64,000 nucleotides of DNA from an uncultured Saprospiraceae bacterium (GTDB taxonomy: Bacteria; Bacteroidota; Bacteroidia; Chitinophagales; Saprospiraceae), in assembly GCA_937981555.1 (NCBI GenBank), contig CALJOK010000017.1:235582-299581 (forward strand), in the 5' to 3' direction. Shown here piece by piece: positions 16,150 through 26,043 of this stretch. Below the pieces are notes generated by a model. The model did not search any database. It saw only the letters and a program-made list of their open reading frames with translations, and was not told where the DNA came from. Each line of letters opens with the position of its first letter. Within the stretch, counting starts at the first letter, position 1. Both the position numbers and the translations under genes were made by a program.

Positions 16150-19005
16150 TTACCAACGATCTCTTCCTCGTCGTCTTTCTTTTTCTTCTGGAATAGGCGC
16201 ATTCCCAATTCTAAAGTTTCTAAAATTATAAGTAAAATTCAACATGATGTATCGAGTCAAAGTAGTTGTCTGCACATCTTCAATATAAACTTCTGTGATG
16301 TTTCTAGTGATGGATCTATTTTGATTGAGTAAATCAAAAGCTGAAATAGCAATTTCTCCTAATTGATTTTTAAAAACCTTTTTTCCAATACTCATATTCC
16401 ATAACCAATAATTTTGGTTAAAGTCATCAGACAATCCGTTGTATAATTGGTGATTTAAATTAGTTCTGAAAACCAAACCTTTTCCAATAATCCAATTAAA
16501 TTTTACCCGAGTACTTTGCGTAATATAATCGCTATCGCCATCTGAACTAATGGTGTTTTTTACAGAGGTAAAACCAGTTCTAGAAGAAATGGTAAAATCC
16601 ACTTTATCAGAAATATTACTCGCCAAAACAATTCCACCTTTAAACGAACTATTTTTTGATTCATTGATCGCTCGATTAATTTGACTAGGAGAATTAGAAT
16701 AATCAGCACCAAAGTCGAAATTTAGATTTGACTTAATTTTGGCCAATGGAATTCCATAAGTTAAATAAGCACGCATATCCCAATAACCATCTAGATTCAC
16801 AGGTTGTGAAATTTGTGCTCCAGGTGCTAAATCAATTTCATCAAAAATGGGATCAGTTGTTTCTCGAAGATAGAGTTGATTTCCGATATAATTTTGTTGA
16901 AAACTTCCTCCAATTAAAGCAAAAAATACACGTGATTTTTCAACATTAGTTTTCTGATAACGAGCAAATAATCGATGTGAAACAGACTGATTCAGATCTG
17001 CATTTCCAATCGACAATTGCAAAGGATTCGTATTGTCTACCACCGTTTGTAATTGGTCGGCTGTAGGGGAAGTGGTATTTGATCTATACATAAATCTAAA
17101 ATTATCCTGACGAGATTTAGACCATCGAATCATAGCGAAAGGCACGAAGTTGACAAAATTCTTTGAGATAGAATTAGTTGGATTTGGAAAAGACTCCTCT
17201 CCATTCAATTGTGCAAATTCAACTCTTGCCCGAGTGATTAACATGAATTTCCCTTTTCGATAATTATAACCAACTCCTCCGGTGTGAGTCAAATAATTAT
17301 TAGAAAATACATTTGTAAGTGTATTGTTAGGAATTGTAAAGTCTTGAGTGCTTTCAGAAAAATCATTGGTAGTTTTATCCGAATCTTCTTCTTGATATCG
17401 AGTACGATATTCTATCATCAGACTTTGACTTTTATTGATTGGCTCGGTATAAGAAATATTTGAAGAAATATTCCAGCCTTGCAAATCTAAATTGGAAAAC
17501 TGATTTAAGGTATCAGAGTAGGGTGGTGGATCAAAATAATCATTTTGTGATTCGAGATAGCTTTCGCCTTTTTTATCATTGTAGCCCATGCCTACATTTA
17601 AGGAAAGCGTTCGACCTCTTTTTGGAAAACGATGGCGGAAAAGAATGTTATTAGAAAAATTTACCCCTGCCAAGTCGGACTTGGTATCGTTGTTAGTTTG
17701 GTTAAGAACATCATTTCCTAACAATGTATTTCCAAAAACATTTTCTGTACCATTATTCATTTGCCAGCTAGCCCGTGGACGCATAATGATGGAATTCGCA
17801 CTATCAATTTTATACTCAATTTTCATGTTTAACCGATGATTAAAATTATCAGTAAAACTTGCGCTTTCTTCATCGTAAGATTCGTTAACCAACTCATTAT
17901 CAATGAACTGTCTTAAAAGACTTTCGTCCGAATTATTTTCAGAAGCATTGAAAAAATAACTACCTGATAGATCTAATTTTTTTCCGATTTTATCAGAATA
18001 ATTTAAACCAATAGCGTGAGTAGTTGCAATTCCACCTTGCTGCTGCACTAAGAAATCATTAACGGATCCACCTCCGCCGCCTCTTCCTCCACGTCCTCGA
18101 CCGCCACCTCCACGACCACCTCTGCCTCTTCGACTTCCACCTGAGCCTACCACACCAAGTAAATCTTCTGTGGAGAAATTTTGAATATTAATATTATTAC
18201 TTTGTCCAATTAAAGAAATTCGTTGGTCGCCATTGAAAATGCTAAAATTCCCACCAACTCGATATTTATCTTCATACCCGTAACCTGCTTGCATTTTCCC
18301 AAATTGACCAGCTCTCATATTTTTTTTCGTAACAATATTCATAGTCTTGGTTGTTTCGCCATCATCGAAACCGGTGAAGTTTGCTTGGTCACTCTTCTGG
18401 TCAAATACTTCAATCTTGGAAATAACTTCTGCGGGTAAGTTTTTTAAAGCAGCTGAAGGATCATTACCAAAAAATGGACGACCATCGACGAGGACTTGTT
18501 GCACTTTTTCGCCTTGAGCCTGTACTTCACCATTTTCGACAACCACACCTGGCATCTTTTCTACCAACTCTTCAGCGGAAGCATCTTTTAATGTTTTAAA
18601 TGAACTTGCATTATAGGAAGTCGTATCTCCGGATTGGGTGGCGATAGGCGCTTTTCCTTCCACGACCACTTCGTTTAAGCTGGAGGTAGATTCTTGTAAT
18701 TGTATTGTTGCAAGATTTAGATTCTGATCGGTCAATGAAATTTCTTTCTCAAGATCAGCCATACCGAGGAAAGATATTTTTATTTTATAACCACCTGTGG
18801 GAAGATTTTTTATTTCAAAATTTCCATTGTCATCTGTAACTCCAGACTGAACCTGTTCACCCCAGATCTGATTAATTGAAATATGAGCACCTGGTAATGG
18901 TGCATTCGTCGAGCCTACAATTTTTCCAGATATAGTACCACTTTGGGCAAAAGTTGAAAAACTAAGAACTAAGAAACTGATTAATAGGAGTAGATTTTTC
19001 ATCAA
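16150..19005 (-). CDS. TonB-dependent-type outer-membrane beta-barrel protein with RG-rich insert
   Basis: 951 residues. Signal peptide (start MMKN; the second Met is equally likely), then a carboxypeptidase-regulatory-like Ig domain (GTISGKIVGSTNAPLPGAHISI, ~24-110), a plug domain (SAEELVEKMPGVVVENGEVQAQG; VLVDGRPFFGNDPSAALKNLPAEVI) and a long beta-barrel ending in aromatic strands. This is the 'outer membrane beta-barrel family protein' class of Bacteroidota, related to TonB-dependent receptors. A low-complexity insert of Gly and Arg lies between plug and barrel (~residues 288-315), and the C-terminus ends in ERRRGRDRW after the last strand. No SusD partner is nearby, so the substrate is unknown. 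Confidence 0.85.
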   Translation of the reverse strand: MMKNLLLLISFLVLSFSTFAQSGTISGKIVGSTNAPLPGAHISINQIWGEQVQSGVTDDNGNFEIKNLPTGGYKIKISFLGMADLEKEISLTDQNLNLATIQLQESTSSLNEVVVEGKAPIATQSGDTTSYNASSFKTLKDASAEELVEKMPGVVVENGEVQAQGEKVQQVLVDGRPFFGNDPSAALKNLPAEVISKIEVFDQKSDQANFTGFDDGETTKTMNIVTKKNMRAGQFGKMQAGYGYEDKYRVGGNFSIFNGDQRISLIGQSNNINIQNFSTEDLLGVVGSGGSRRGRGGRGGGGRGRGGRGGGGGSVNDFLVQQQGGIATTHAIGLNYSDKIGKKLDLSGSYFFNASENNSDESLLRQFIDNELVNESYDEESASFTDNFNHRLNMKIEYKIDSANSIIMRPRASWQMNNGTENVFGNTLLGNDVLNQTNNDTKSDLAGVNFSNNILFRHRFPKRGRTLSLNVGMGYNDKKGESYLESQNDYFDPPPYSDTLNQFSNLDLQGWNISSNISYTEPINKSQSLMIEYRTRYQEEDSDKTTNDFSESTQDFTIPNNTLTNVFSNNYLTHTGGVGYNYRKGKFMLITRARVEFAQLNGEESFPNPTNSISKNFVNFVPFAMIRWSKSRQDNFRFMYRSNTTSPTADQLQTVVDNTNPLQLSIGNADLNQSVSHRLFARYQKTNVEKSRVFFALIGGSFQQNYIGNQLYLRETTDPIFDEIDLAPGAQISQPVNLDGYWDMRAYLTYGIPLAKIKSNLNFDFGADYSNSPSQINRAINESKNSSFKGGIVLASNISDKVDFTISSRTGFTSVKNTISSDGDSDYITQSTRVKFNWIIGKGLVFRTNLNHQLYNGLSDDFNQNYWLWNMSIGKKVFKNQLGEIAISAFDLLNQNRSITRNITEVYIEDVQTTTLTRYIMLNFTYNFRNFRIGNAPIPEEKERRRGRDRW

Positions 19006-19031
19006 ATATTTTATTAAGTTTTTTCCAAAAT

Positions 19032-19039
19032 CAAAGCTA
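19032..19039 (-). promoter_or_regulatory. Candidate -7 box TAGCTTTG
   Basis: Reverse-strand match to TAnnTTTG, 26 bases upstream of the outer-membrane protein start. No clear -33 TTG. Confidence 0.4.
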
Positions 19040-19094
19040 AAGATATTAGATGCATTAAAGTTAAAATACTTGCGTGAAATCTTCTTTTAATGAG

Positions 19095-19128
19095 AAAACC
19101 GCTTCCCTAAAAGAAGGAAAGCGGTTTT
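19095..19128 (-). terminator. Intrinsic terminator of the lipoprotein gene
   Basis: Stem AAAACCGCTTCC/GGAAAGCGGTTTT with a ~9-base loop, 32 bases past the stop of the gene ending at 19160. Confidence 0.85.
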
Positions 19129-19159
19129 ATTAGAATAGATTTAGTTTAGAATAGCCAAT

Positions 19160-19531
19160 TTATTTTACTTCAATTAACTCAATTTCATAAATAGAAGCCA
19201 TGTTAAAACTTGGATCTAGAAATTGGGGGATTAGGGTGTTCTCTCTGAATCTAGCAGTAAAAACGACCTCTTTTCCTTCTTTCTGAAACTCCTCTTTTAA
19301 ATTTGCTGGAACTCCATAAATCGTGATGGACTTGTCATCTGGGTACCGAGTTTGAATAGCATATTTTTGAAAGCAATCCATATAGATAATAGTCGCTTCA
19401 ATTTCTTCCATGGCAAACAAACAACCATCTTTACAAGTAATTTCGTCGAGAATAACTTCTTCTTTTTCTTGTTTAGAACAACTAGCAAAAAATAAAAGAG
19501 TAAGGAGGAGGTAGATGCTTAAGTTTTTCAT
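19160..19531 (-). CDS. Small lipoprotein of unknown function
   Basis: 123 residues. Residues 1-18 are a lipoprotein signal with lipobox FASC, followed by a charged linker (SKQEKEEV). The mature part has three Cys (CKDGC, MDCF) and a beta-rich region (FTARFRENTLIPQFLDPSFNMASIYEIELIEV), suggesting a small OB-like or beta-sandwich domain. I do not recognise the family. It is monocistronic with a candidate promoter box TATTTTTG at 19547-19554 and a terminator downstream. Probably anchored in the periplasm or outer membrane. Confidence 0.75.
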   Translation of the reverse strand: MKNLSIYLLLTLLFFASCSKQEKEEVILDEITCKDGCLFAMEEIEATIIYMDCFQKYAIQTRYPDDKSITIYGVPANLKEEFQKEGKEVVFTARFRENTLIPQFLDPSFNMASIYEIELIEVK

Positions 19532-19546
19532 TGATATATTTTTTTA

Positions 19547-19554
19547 CAAAAATA
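19547..19554 (-). promoter_or_regulatory. Candidate -7 box TATTTTTG
   Basis: Reverse-strand TAnnTTTG match, 16 bases before the lipoprotein ATG. Confidence 0.4.
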
Positions 19555-19711
19555 ATAAGTGCTTACTTATAATGACTTAATATTTTGTTAAAAGGTTGGG
19601 TTAGGATTAATTTATTTCCAAAAATTAATCTTGGTATTTTATTTGTCTTTTATATTTAGTACTTCCCACTATAAAATTTCCCCTCATAGTTTTTTTAGCC
19701 AAAAAAATATC

Positions 19712-20536
19712 ATGAGAAAGTTTTACCAAATTATTTTACTTGTTTTCCTAATGCTATTTTCCCAGAATTTGATTTTTGCTCAAGACCTTGATGGAACTTG
19801 GAATGGTCATTTTTCACTTAAAGGATCAGCAAGAAATTGGTCGTTTGAATTAGATCTGCAACAAGATCATGCGGAGATAAAAGGCATCGGAAAGCAAATC
19901 GAATTATCTAAAAAAGATCAAACTCGAAATATCAATTCTACCTTCACCATTGGCGGAAATTTCAATGGTGAATATTTGAGTTACGACATGGAAGAAGTTT
20001 TATTTTTAAAATCATCTAATGGTCAATGTTTGTCCAAATGTGAATATAAATTCAACGAGACACTTTCCAAATATCAGTTTGTTGGAGAGTGCCAACGCAA
20101 CGGAATTTTTTATAAAGACAATCAATATTTTCCCGATCATTCTTCTTGCAAAATTCCCGCAACGACCGAAGTTGTTTTCGAAAAAATAAAAGACATCAAT
20201 GGTCGAAAAACAGAAACGGTAGAAACTGTTTTAATCAAAAACAAAAAGGTGACCATCAAGATTTGGGATAATGATAAAGTGGATGGAGATATAATTTCAC
20301 TCAACTTAAATGGGATTTGGATTCTTAAAAATTACCGTTTAAAAAAGAATGTGAAAAATATTTTAATTGATTTGCCATTAGACTCGAACGAACTAATTCT
20401 CTACGCTGAAAATTTAGGGAGAATGCCACCGAATACCGCTGCGATTTCGATTTGGAATGGAAAGGAGGAAATCAAAAGTTTGGTCTTAAATTCGGATAAA
20501 GGGAAAAGTGAGGCGATTAAGATTTTGAAGTTTTGA
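19712..20536 (+). CDS. Secreted protein of unknown function
   Basis: 274 residues from the ATG at 19712, which starts a clean signal peptide (MRKFYQIILLVFLMLFSQNL, cleavage after FAQ); the 27-residue upstream extension from 19631 is unlikely. The N-terminal half (DLDGTWNGHFSLKG..., FELDLQQ, IGGNFNGEYLSYD) looks like a small beta-barrel or lipocalin-like fold, with a CLSKCEYKF Cys pair. The C-terminal ~95 residues (VTIKIWDNDKVDGDIISLNLNG) resemble a beta-sandwich (C2/CHU-like) domain. No enzymatic motif is visible. It is followed 50 bases later by another unknown gene. Confidence 0.7.
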   Translation: MRKFYQIILLVFLMLFSQNLIFAQDLDGTWNGHFSLKGSARNWSFELDLQQDHAEIKGIGKQIELSKKDQTRNINSTFTIGGNFNGEYLSYDMEEVLFLKSSNGQCLSKCEYKFNETLSKYQFVGECQRNGIFYKDNQYFPDHSSCKIPATTEVVFEKIKDINGRKTETVETVLIKNKKVTIKIWDNDKVDGDIISLNLNGIWILKNYRLKKNVKNILIDLPLDSNELILYAENLGRMPPNTAAISIWNGKEEIKSLVLNSDKGKSEAIKILKF

Positions 20537-20586
20537 GTATATTTGTTCAAATAAGATTTATTTGATTGATCAACTTTGAAATTAAA

Positions 20587-21018
20587 ATGAGTGATAACTA
20601 TTTCGAGAAATTTAAAGGTCAACACATTCCTATCCTAGATTGGACTTTTTTTGAAAATGATGAAGAAGCATTTGATTATCATAATTCCTATGAAATTGGA
20701 AAAATATATTTACTCATCGGAAGGGACATTGGTGGAAATATACTTGCGCTAAAAAAAGAGACTCTTTTGATAATCGATCATGAAGAACCAATTCCAAAAA
20801 ATGATTTTAAACTTTCTAAAAAAATATTTTTAGTAGTTGAAGTAATTGAAAAGGTTTTACAAATTCCAAATTTCGAAGATTGTAAGAATATTAAAAAGTT
20901 AAAATCAATTAAAAAGTTAATTAAGGAATGCAAAAAAATAGCACCTAAAAATCTCAAAGATTATTTTGAATCTGCTATTGATGAAATTGACGATGAAATT
21001 TATTTTTTGAAAGATTAG
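20587..21018 (+). CDS. Hypothetical cytoplasmic protein
   Basis: 143 residues from ATG 20587 (MSDNYFEKFKGQHIPILDW). No signal peptide. Acidic N-terminal half with ENDEEAFDYHNSYEIGKIYLLIGRD and a Lys-rich helical C-terminal half. The layout recalls SMI1/KNR4-like immunity or scaffold proteins, but the key motif is not clear and I do not assign it. It may be co-transcribed with the secreted protein just upstream. Confidence 0.6.
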   Translation: MSDNYFEKFKGQHIPILDWTFFENDEEAFDYHNSYEIGKIYLLIGRDIGGNILALKKETLLIIDHEEPIPKNDFKLSKKIFLVVEVIEKVLQIPNFEDCKNIKKLKSIKKLIKECKKIAPKNLKDYFESAIDEIDDEIYFLKD

Positions 21019-21175
21019 GACGTTTCGATATTTTAAAAGTAATATCATATAAAATATTAATGACCTTATTTTAGCGAATCAATAAATGATTTGCGGCATA
21101 AAATTTATATCAATAACATAACCCAATTAATTTCGTTCAAGATTAATATTAGAGTATTTTGTTTTAAAAAATATT

Positions 21176-21183
21176 TATATTTG
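21176..21183 (+). promoter_or_regulatory. Candidate -7 box TATATTTG of the metal-efflux operon
   Basis: Perfect TAnnTTTG, 19 bases before the TTG start at 21203. The nearest upstream TTG is 14 bases away, shorter than the usual ~19. Confidence 0.45.
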
Positions 21184-21202
21184 TTTTACTAAAAATAAAT
21201 AA

Positions 21203-21598
21203 TTGAAAATCACTCCACTCATATTAGCTTTTTATATGCTCATTGGCAGCTTTATTCCGAAGACGGATTTTAGCCAATTATTGCATGTATCTGATCTGTT
21301 GGAACATTATCAATTACATAAAAAGAGTGCGGTCGCTCAAGGCCAAGATTTTTGTGTCGTTGAATTTATCAAAGCGCATGTTTTATCTTCTGAGAATCAC
21401 GAACACGATGATGCTGAAGATCATGAGAACTTACCTTGTCAATCTCCACATGTTTCTGTTTTACTTTTTTCAATAGATGTCAAATTCGATAATTCAGATA
21501 TTTCATTTCCTACCGTTTTAAATGAATTATCATTTCAGAATAATTTCTACCTCACAGGTTTTATCAAATCATTGATTCAACCTCCTTCATTTAGTTAA
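21203..21598 (+). CDS. Small exported His/acid-rich protein leading the metal-efflux operon
   Basis: 131 residues with TTG start (alternative ATG at 21236). An N-terminal hydrophobic segment could be a signal peptide. Centre: CVVEFIKAHVLSSENHEHDDAEDHENLPC, a His/Asp/Glu cluster between two Cys that suits metal binding. It is followed 120 bases later by the CusA-like pump, so it is probably a periplasmic metal-binding or sensing accessory. Small proteins of this sort commonly precede cus/czc genes in Bacteroidota; the function here is inference. Confidence 0.65.
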   Translation: MKITPLILAFYMLIGSFIPKTDFSQLLHVSDLLEHYQLHKKSAVAQGQDFCVVEFIKAHVLSSENHEHDDAEDHENLPCQSPHVSVLLFSIDVKFDNSDISFPTVLNELSFQNNFYLTGFIKSLIQPPSFS

Positions 21599-21719
21599 AG
21601 GTCTTTTTCTAAGAGTGGTCTCTTTTCTTTGACCACAAAATCTATAACAACATATTTACATTTGGGGAAAAACGTTTTAATACGTTCTTTTCTAAATTCT
21701 ATTTTAATAATAATTTAAT

Positions 21720-24700
21720 ATGATAGATCGAATAATTCATTTTTCGATACATAATAAATTGGTGATTAGCCTCTTTGTCGTAGGCCTGATTGGTTGGGGA
21801 GTTTACTCTTTACAGCACTTGCCAATTGATGCCGTTCCCGATATTACCGACAATCAAGTTCAGGTTATCACCAATGCGCCAACCCTTGCTGCGCAAGAGG
21901 TAGAGCAATTAATAACCTTTCCCTTGGAGATGGCTTTGGGGAATATTCCAGATGTTGTAGAGGTGCGTTCCATCTCTCGTTTTGGACTTTCAGTTATTAC
22001 GGTAGTCTTTGAAGAAAGTACAAGTGTGTACTTGGCTCGGCAATTAATTGGTGAACGAATTAAAGCTGCGGAGGCTGAAATTCCCAAAGGTTTAGGCCAG
22101 CCAGAGATGAGTCCGATTTCAACTGGACTCGGAGAAATTTATCAATATGTAATTTTTGCAGATGAAAATCATAAAGAGGAATTTTCTTCCACCGACTTGC
22201 GAAGCATCCAAGATTGGGTGGTCAAAAGGCAATTGACTGGCGTCAAAGGAGTAATCGAGGTCAACAGTAGTGGCGGTCATTTGAAACAGTATGAAGTTGC
22301 TTTTAGTCCTGATAAACTCAAAAGTATGAATGTGACGCTGGAAGAATTATTCCAAGCGATAGAAAATAACAATGCAAATACGGGAGGTTCATATATTGAG
22401 AAAAAAGAATATACATATTTTATTAGAGGGGAAGGCCGATTGAATTCAATGGAAGATATTGAAAATGTGGTGGTGAAAAATACAGGCGGTTTACCCATTT
22501 TAGTAAAAGATGTGGCAGTAGTAAAACTAGGTCATGCTCCTCGATTCGGGGCGGTGACGATGAATGGAATTGGTGAAGTGGTTGCAGGTCAAGTAATGAT
22601 GCTCAAAGGTGAAAATTCTGCGGAAGTAACCGAACGGGTGAAAGCCCGAATGGAACAGATTAAAAAATCTCTTCCCGAAGGAGTGGTTATTGAACCTTAT
22701 TTGGATCGTTCCAAATTGGTTAATAGGACGACCTCAACTGTCATCACAAATTTAGTAGAAGGAGGACTAATTGTGGTTTTCGTTTTAGTATTGTTATTGG
22801 GAAATTGGCGAGCAGGTTTGATTGTGGCATCGGTGATACCGTTGGCGATGTTGTTTGCTATTTCGATGATGCGAGTGTTTGGGATTTCAGCCAACTTGAT
22901 GAGTTTGGGAGCGATAGATTTTGGATTAGTCGTCGATGGAGCGGTGATTATTGTAGAAGCAATTTTACATCATTTAGGTATTCGGAAATCAGGTGAGCAG
23001 CTTTCGGAAAAAGAAATGAACGCCGAAGTTTACGAGGCCTCCAGCAAAATTAGACAGTCCGCTGCTTTTGGTGAAATCATTATTTTGATTGTTTATTTAC
23101 CTATCCTTTTATTGATTGGAATTGAAGGAAAAATGTTTCGACCAATGGCCCAAACCGTTAGTTTTGCTATTTTGGGAGCATTGATTTTATCCTTGACTTA
23201 TGTTCCGATGATGTCTTCTTGGTTGCTGAAAAAGAAGATTTCTAATAAGAAAAATATTGCAGATCACATCATTGGATTTTTCTATAAAATCTATTCACCG
23301 TTTTTAAATTTTGCCTTAAGATTCAAAGCAATTTTCTTATTGGTGACAGTTGCACTTTTTGTAATTAGTTTGTTACAATTTAGTCGATTGGGAGGAGAAT
23401 TTATTCCAACTTTAGAGGAAGGAGATTTTGCGTTGCATCAAATTTTGCCTCCAGGGAGTTCCATCGCTAAAGGGGTAGAAGTCTCTGCTGAATTACAAAA
23501 AATTCTTTTAGACAAATTTCCCGAAGTAGAAAAAGTGGTAACGAAAATTGGTACTGCTGAAATTCCAACGGATATCATGCCGCTCGAAGCAGGAGATATT
23601 TTTGTGATTTTAAAACCTAAATCAGAATGGACCTCTGGAAAAACAAAGGAAGAGTTATTTGAAAAAATGGAAATGGAGATGAATAAATTCCCTGGGGTGA
23701 TTTATGAATTTACCCAACCGATTCAAATGCGATTCAATGAATTGATGACTGGGGTGAGACAAGATATAGCCATCAAATTGTACGGAGAAGATTTAGGGAT
23801 TTTAGCAAAAACAGCTAAAGAGGCCGAACATATTATTGAAGGAATTAATGGAGTAGGAGATATCCAAGTTGAAGCAACAGCTGGACTCCAGCAAATGGTA
23901 GCTAAGTATGATCGAAGAAAAATGGCTCGCTATGGAGTAAGTGCTGAAATAATTAATCGAACGATTCGAACTGGATTTGCAGGAGAAATTGCAGGGCATA
24001 TTTTTGAGGGGGAAAAAAGATTTGAGTTGGTGACACGATTAGATGAACCTTATCGGAACAATATTGAAGACATCAAAAACCTTTTTATTCCATTACCAAA
24101 TGGAGATCAAATTCCTTTACAAGAATTAGCAACTGTTGAATTTCAAGAGGGGCCAACTCAGATCTCAAGAGAAAACACTCAACGTAGAATTACGATCGGA
24201 GTTAATACTCGAGGTCGAGATGTGGAAGGTTTAGTTAATGAAATAAAATCAAAATTAGGATCTGAATTACAATTGCCTGTTGGTTATTATTTTACCTATG
24301 GAGGAGCTTTCGAAAATTTAGAGAATGCTCGTGAGAGACTAATGATTGCGGTGCCTGCAGCCTTAGCGTTGATTTTTGTTTTGTTATATTTGACCTTCCG
24401 GTCAGTCACGCAATCTGCTTTGATTTTTACAGCAATTCCGATGTCTGCGATTGGAGGAATTTGGGCATTATGGTTCAGAGGAATGGCATTTAGTATTTCT
24501 GCAGGTGTTGGATTTATTGCTTTGTTTGGAGTGGCGGTGTTGAATGGAATTGTGTTGATTGCCTATTTTAATCAATTGAAAAAAGAAGGAATGACTGATC
24601 TGAATGAAAGAATTTTAGTCGGAACAAAAGTTCGATTACGTCCTGTTATCATGACTGCTACAGTAGCCTCACTAGGATTTTTACCCATGGCAATTTCAAC

Positions 24701-26021
24701 TTCAGCAGGAGCGGAGGTGCAGCAACCATTGGCGACAGTTGTGGTGGGTGGATTGATTTCAGCTACATTCTTGACACTTATTATTTTACCTATCCTTTAT
24801 TATTTTTCGGAAAAAAAATGGAAGATGAATAAAACTGTACCTCTTGTAAGTGTATTGTTATTGTTTTTTATAACAGGACATTCACAAGTTTCAAAACTTA
24901 GTTTGGAAGAGGCTGTCGAGATGAGTCAAATGAATTTAGCTGCGATCAAAACAAATCAATTGCAAATTCAGCAAGCTAATAAATTGAGTGAAATAAAATC
25001 AACTTTGCCTTCTACTAACATTTTTATTACAGGCGAAGAATTTGATTTTAAAGAAAGTAAAGGAATCCATTCTATTGGAGCACAACAAAATTTTTATTTG
25101 CCAAAAGTAAATCAAGCACAGCAAAAATTGTATCAGCAACAAGCAAATTTAGCGATGAACAATTTGCAATTAACAAAACAACAAGCTGCTTATCAAACTA
25201 CAATTGCATTTTATGATTTGGTTTTTCAAAAGCAAAAACAAATTTTTCTAAATGATCTAACTGGAGTTTACGATGATTTTGTAAAAGTAAATCAAGAACG
25301 ATTTGATGCTGGTTCGATTGGTAAATTACCTTTGCTGACTGCACAAGATCAATTAAAATTAGCGCTGTGGAAAAAAGAAATAGCGAAGCAAGATTTAAGT
25401 ATTTCCAAGAGTAACTTTCAAAATTGGTTGAGATCAGAAAATGAGGTAGATGTTGATTTGGAAAAATTGCCGTTGCCAACCGAAATTGAAAATAAAGATT
25501 TTGCGAATCATCCAATGGTTCAATATCAAGACCAAAATAGAGAAGTAGCAAAAGCGCAAATCGAAGTGCAAAAATCTCAATTGTTGCCTCAACTACAAAC
25601 TGGTTTACAATTGCAAACTGTAAACGGTACCGCTCCTTTTTTTGGCTATCAAGTTGGAATGAATGTTCCGCTTTTTAAGAAAAGTCAAAATAAAAAAATC
25701 GAAGCTGCTCAAATTCAAATCCAAGTTCAAGAGTCAAAAAAGGAAACGATTTTACAACAACTTGAAATCGAACGAGGAAAAATAACAATGCAATTACAAA
25801 AGCAAAAAATAGCAATGCAATATTTGGAAAAAGAAATACTGCCTTCCATTCGAAGTCGTCAAGAATTTGCCAAAGTTGCTTTTCGAGCTGGACAAGCAAG
25901 CGCTTTAGAATATCTTCAAAGTCTCGATCAGGGCATTCAATATGAAATTACCTATCTCGAAATGTTGAAGGAATATCATTTTTTAAAAACACAGCTTGAC
26001 TATTTAGGAGTTGCGTACTGA
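21720..26021 (+). CDS. CusA/CzcA-type heavy-metal RND pump fused to TolC-like outer-membrane factor
   Basis: 1433 residues. Residues 1-1035 are a heavy-metal RND transporter: MIDRIIHFSIHNKLVI start, 12 membrane helices, and the central helix GAIDFGLVVDGAVII with the proton-relay acidic residues. Residues 1036-1433, beginning at an internal Met (ATG 24825) with a signal-peptide-like segment (MNKTVPLVSVLLLFFITGHS), are a TolC/OEP-family coiled-coil outer-membrane factor (LSLEEAVEMSQMN..., GKLPLLTAQDQL). The fusion is a known Bacteroidota arrangement. It should export Cu(I)/Ag(I) or Zn/Co/Cd with the adaptor encoded next. Metal specificity is not decided. Confidence 0.92.
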   Translation: MIDRIIHFSIHNKLVISLFVVGLIGWGVYSLQHLPIDAVPDITDNQVQVITNAPTLAAQEVEQLITFPLEMALGNIPDVVEVRSISRFGLSVITVVFEESTSVYLARQLIGERIKAAEAEIPKGLGQPEMSPISTGLGEIYQYVIFADENHKEEFSSTDLRSIQDWVVKRQLTGVKGVIEVNSSGGHLKQYEVAFSPDKLKSMNVTLEELFQAIENNNANTGGSYIEKKEYTYFIRGEGRLNSMEDIENVVVKNTGGLPILVKDVAVVKLGHAPRFGAVTMNGIGEVVAGQVMMLKGENSAEVTERVKARMEQIKKSLPEGVVIEPYLDRSKLVNRTTSTVITNLVEGGLIVVFVLVLLLGNWRAGLIVASVIPLAMLFAISMMRVFGISANLMSLGAIDFGLVVDGAVIIVEAILHHLGIRKSGEQLSEKEMNAEVYEASSKIRQSAAFGEIIILIVYLPILLLIGIEGKMFRPMAQTVSFAILGALILSLTYVPMMSSWLLKKKISNKKNIADHIIGFFYKIYSPFLNFALRFKAIFLLVTVALFVISLLQFSRLGGEFIPTLEEGDFALHQILPPGSSIAKGVEVSAELQKILLDKFPEVEKVVTKIGTAEIPTDIMPLEAGDIFVILKPKSEWTSGKTKEELFEKMEMEMNKFPGVIYEFTQPIQMRFNELMTGVRQDIAIKLYGEDLGILAKTAKEAEHIIEGINGVGDIQVEATAGLQQMVAKYDRRKMARYGVSAEIINRTIRTGFAGEIAGHIFEGEKRFELVTRLDEPYRNNIEDIKNLFIPLPNGDQIPLQELATVEFQEGPTQISRENTQRRITIGVNTRGRDVEGLVNEIKSKLGSELQLPVGYYFTYGGAFENLENARERLMIAVPAALALIFVLLYLTFRSVTQSALIFTAIPMSAIGGIWALWFRGMAFSISAGVGFIALFGVAVLNGIVLIAYFNQLKKEGMTDLNERILVGTKVRLRPVIMTATVASLGFLPMAISTSAGAEVQQPLATVVVGGLISATFLTLIILPILYYFSEKKWKMNKTVPLVSVLLLFFITGHSQVSKLSLEEAVEMSQMNLAAIKTNQLQIQQANKLSEIKSTLPSTNIFITGEEFDFKESKGIHSIGAQQNFYLPKVNQAQQKLYQQQANLAMNNLQLTKQQAAYQTTIAFYDLVFQKQKQIFLNDLTGVYDDFVKVNQERFDAGSIGKLPLLTAQDQLKLALWKKEIAKQDLSISKSNFQNWLRSENEVDVDLEKLPLPTEIENKDFANHPMVQYQDQNREVAKAQIEVQKSQLLPQLQTGLQLQTVNGTAPFFGYQVGMNVPLFKKSQNKKIEAAQIQIQVQESKKETILQQLEIERGKITMQLQKQKIAMQYLEKEILPSIRSRQEFAKVAFRAGQASALEYLQSLDQGIQYEITYLEMLKEYHFLKTQLDYLGVAY

Positions 26022-26043
26022 AGGTGTAATTAATTGTGAAGTC

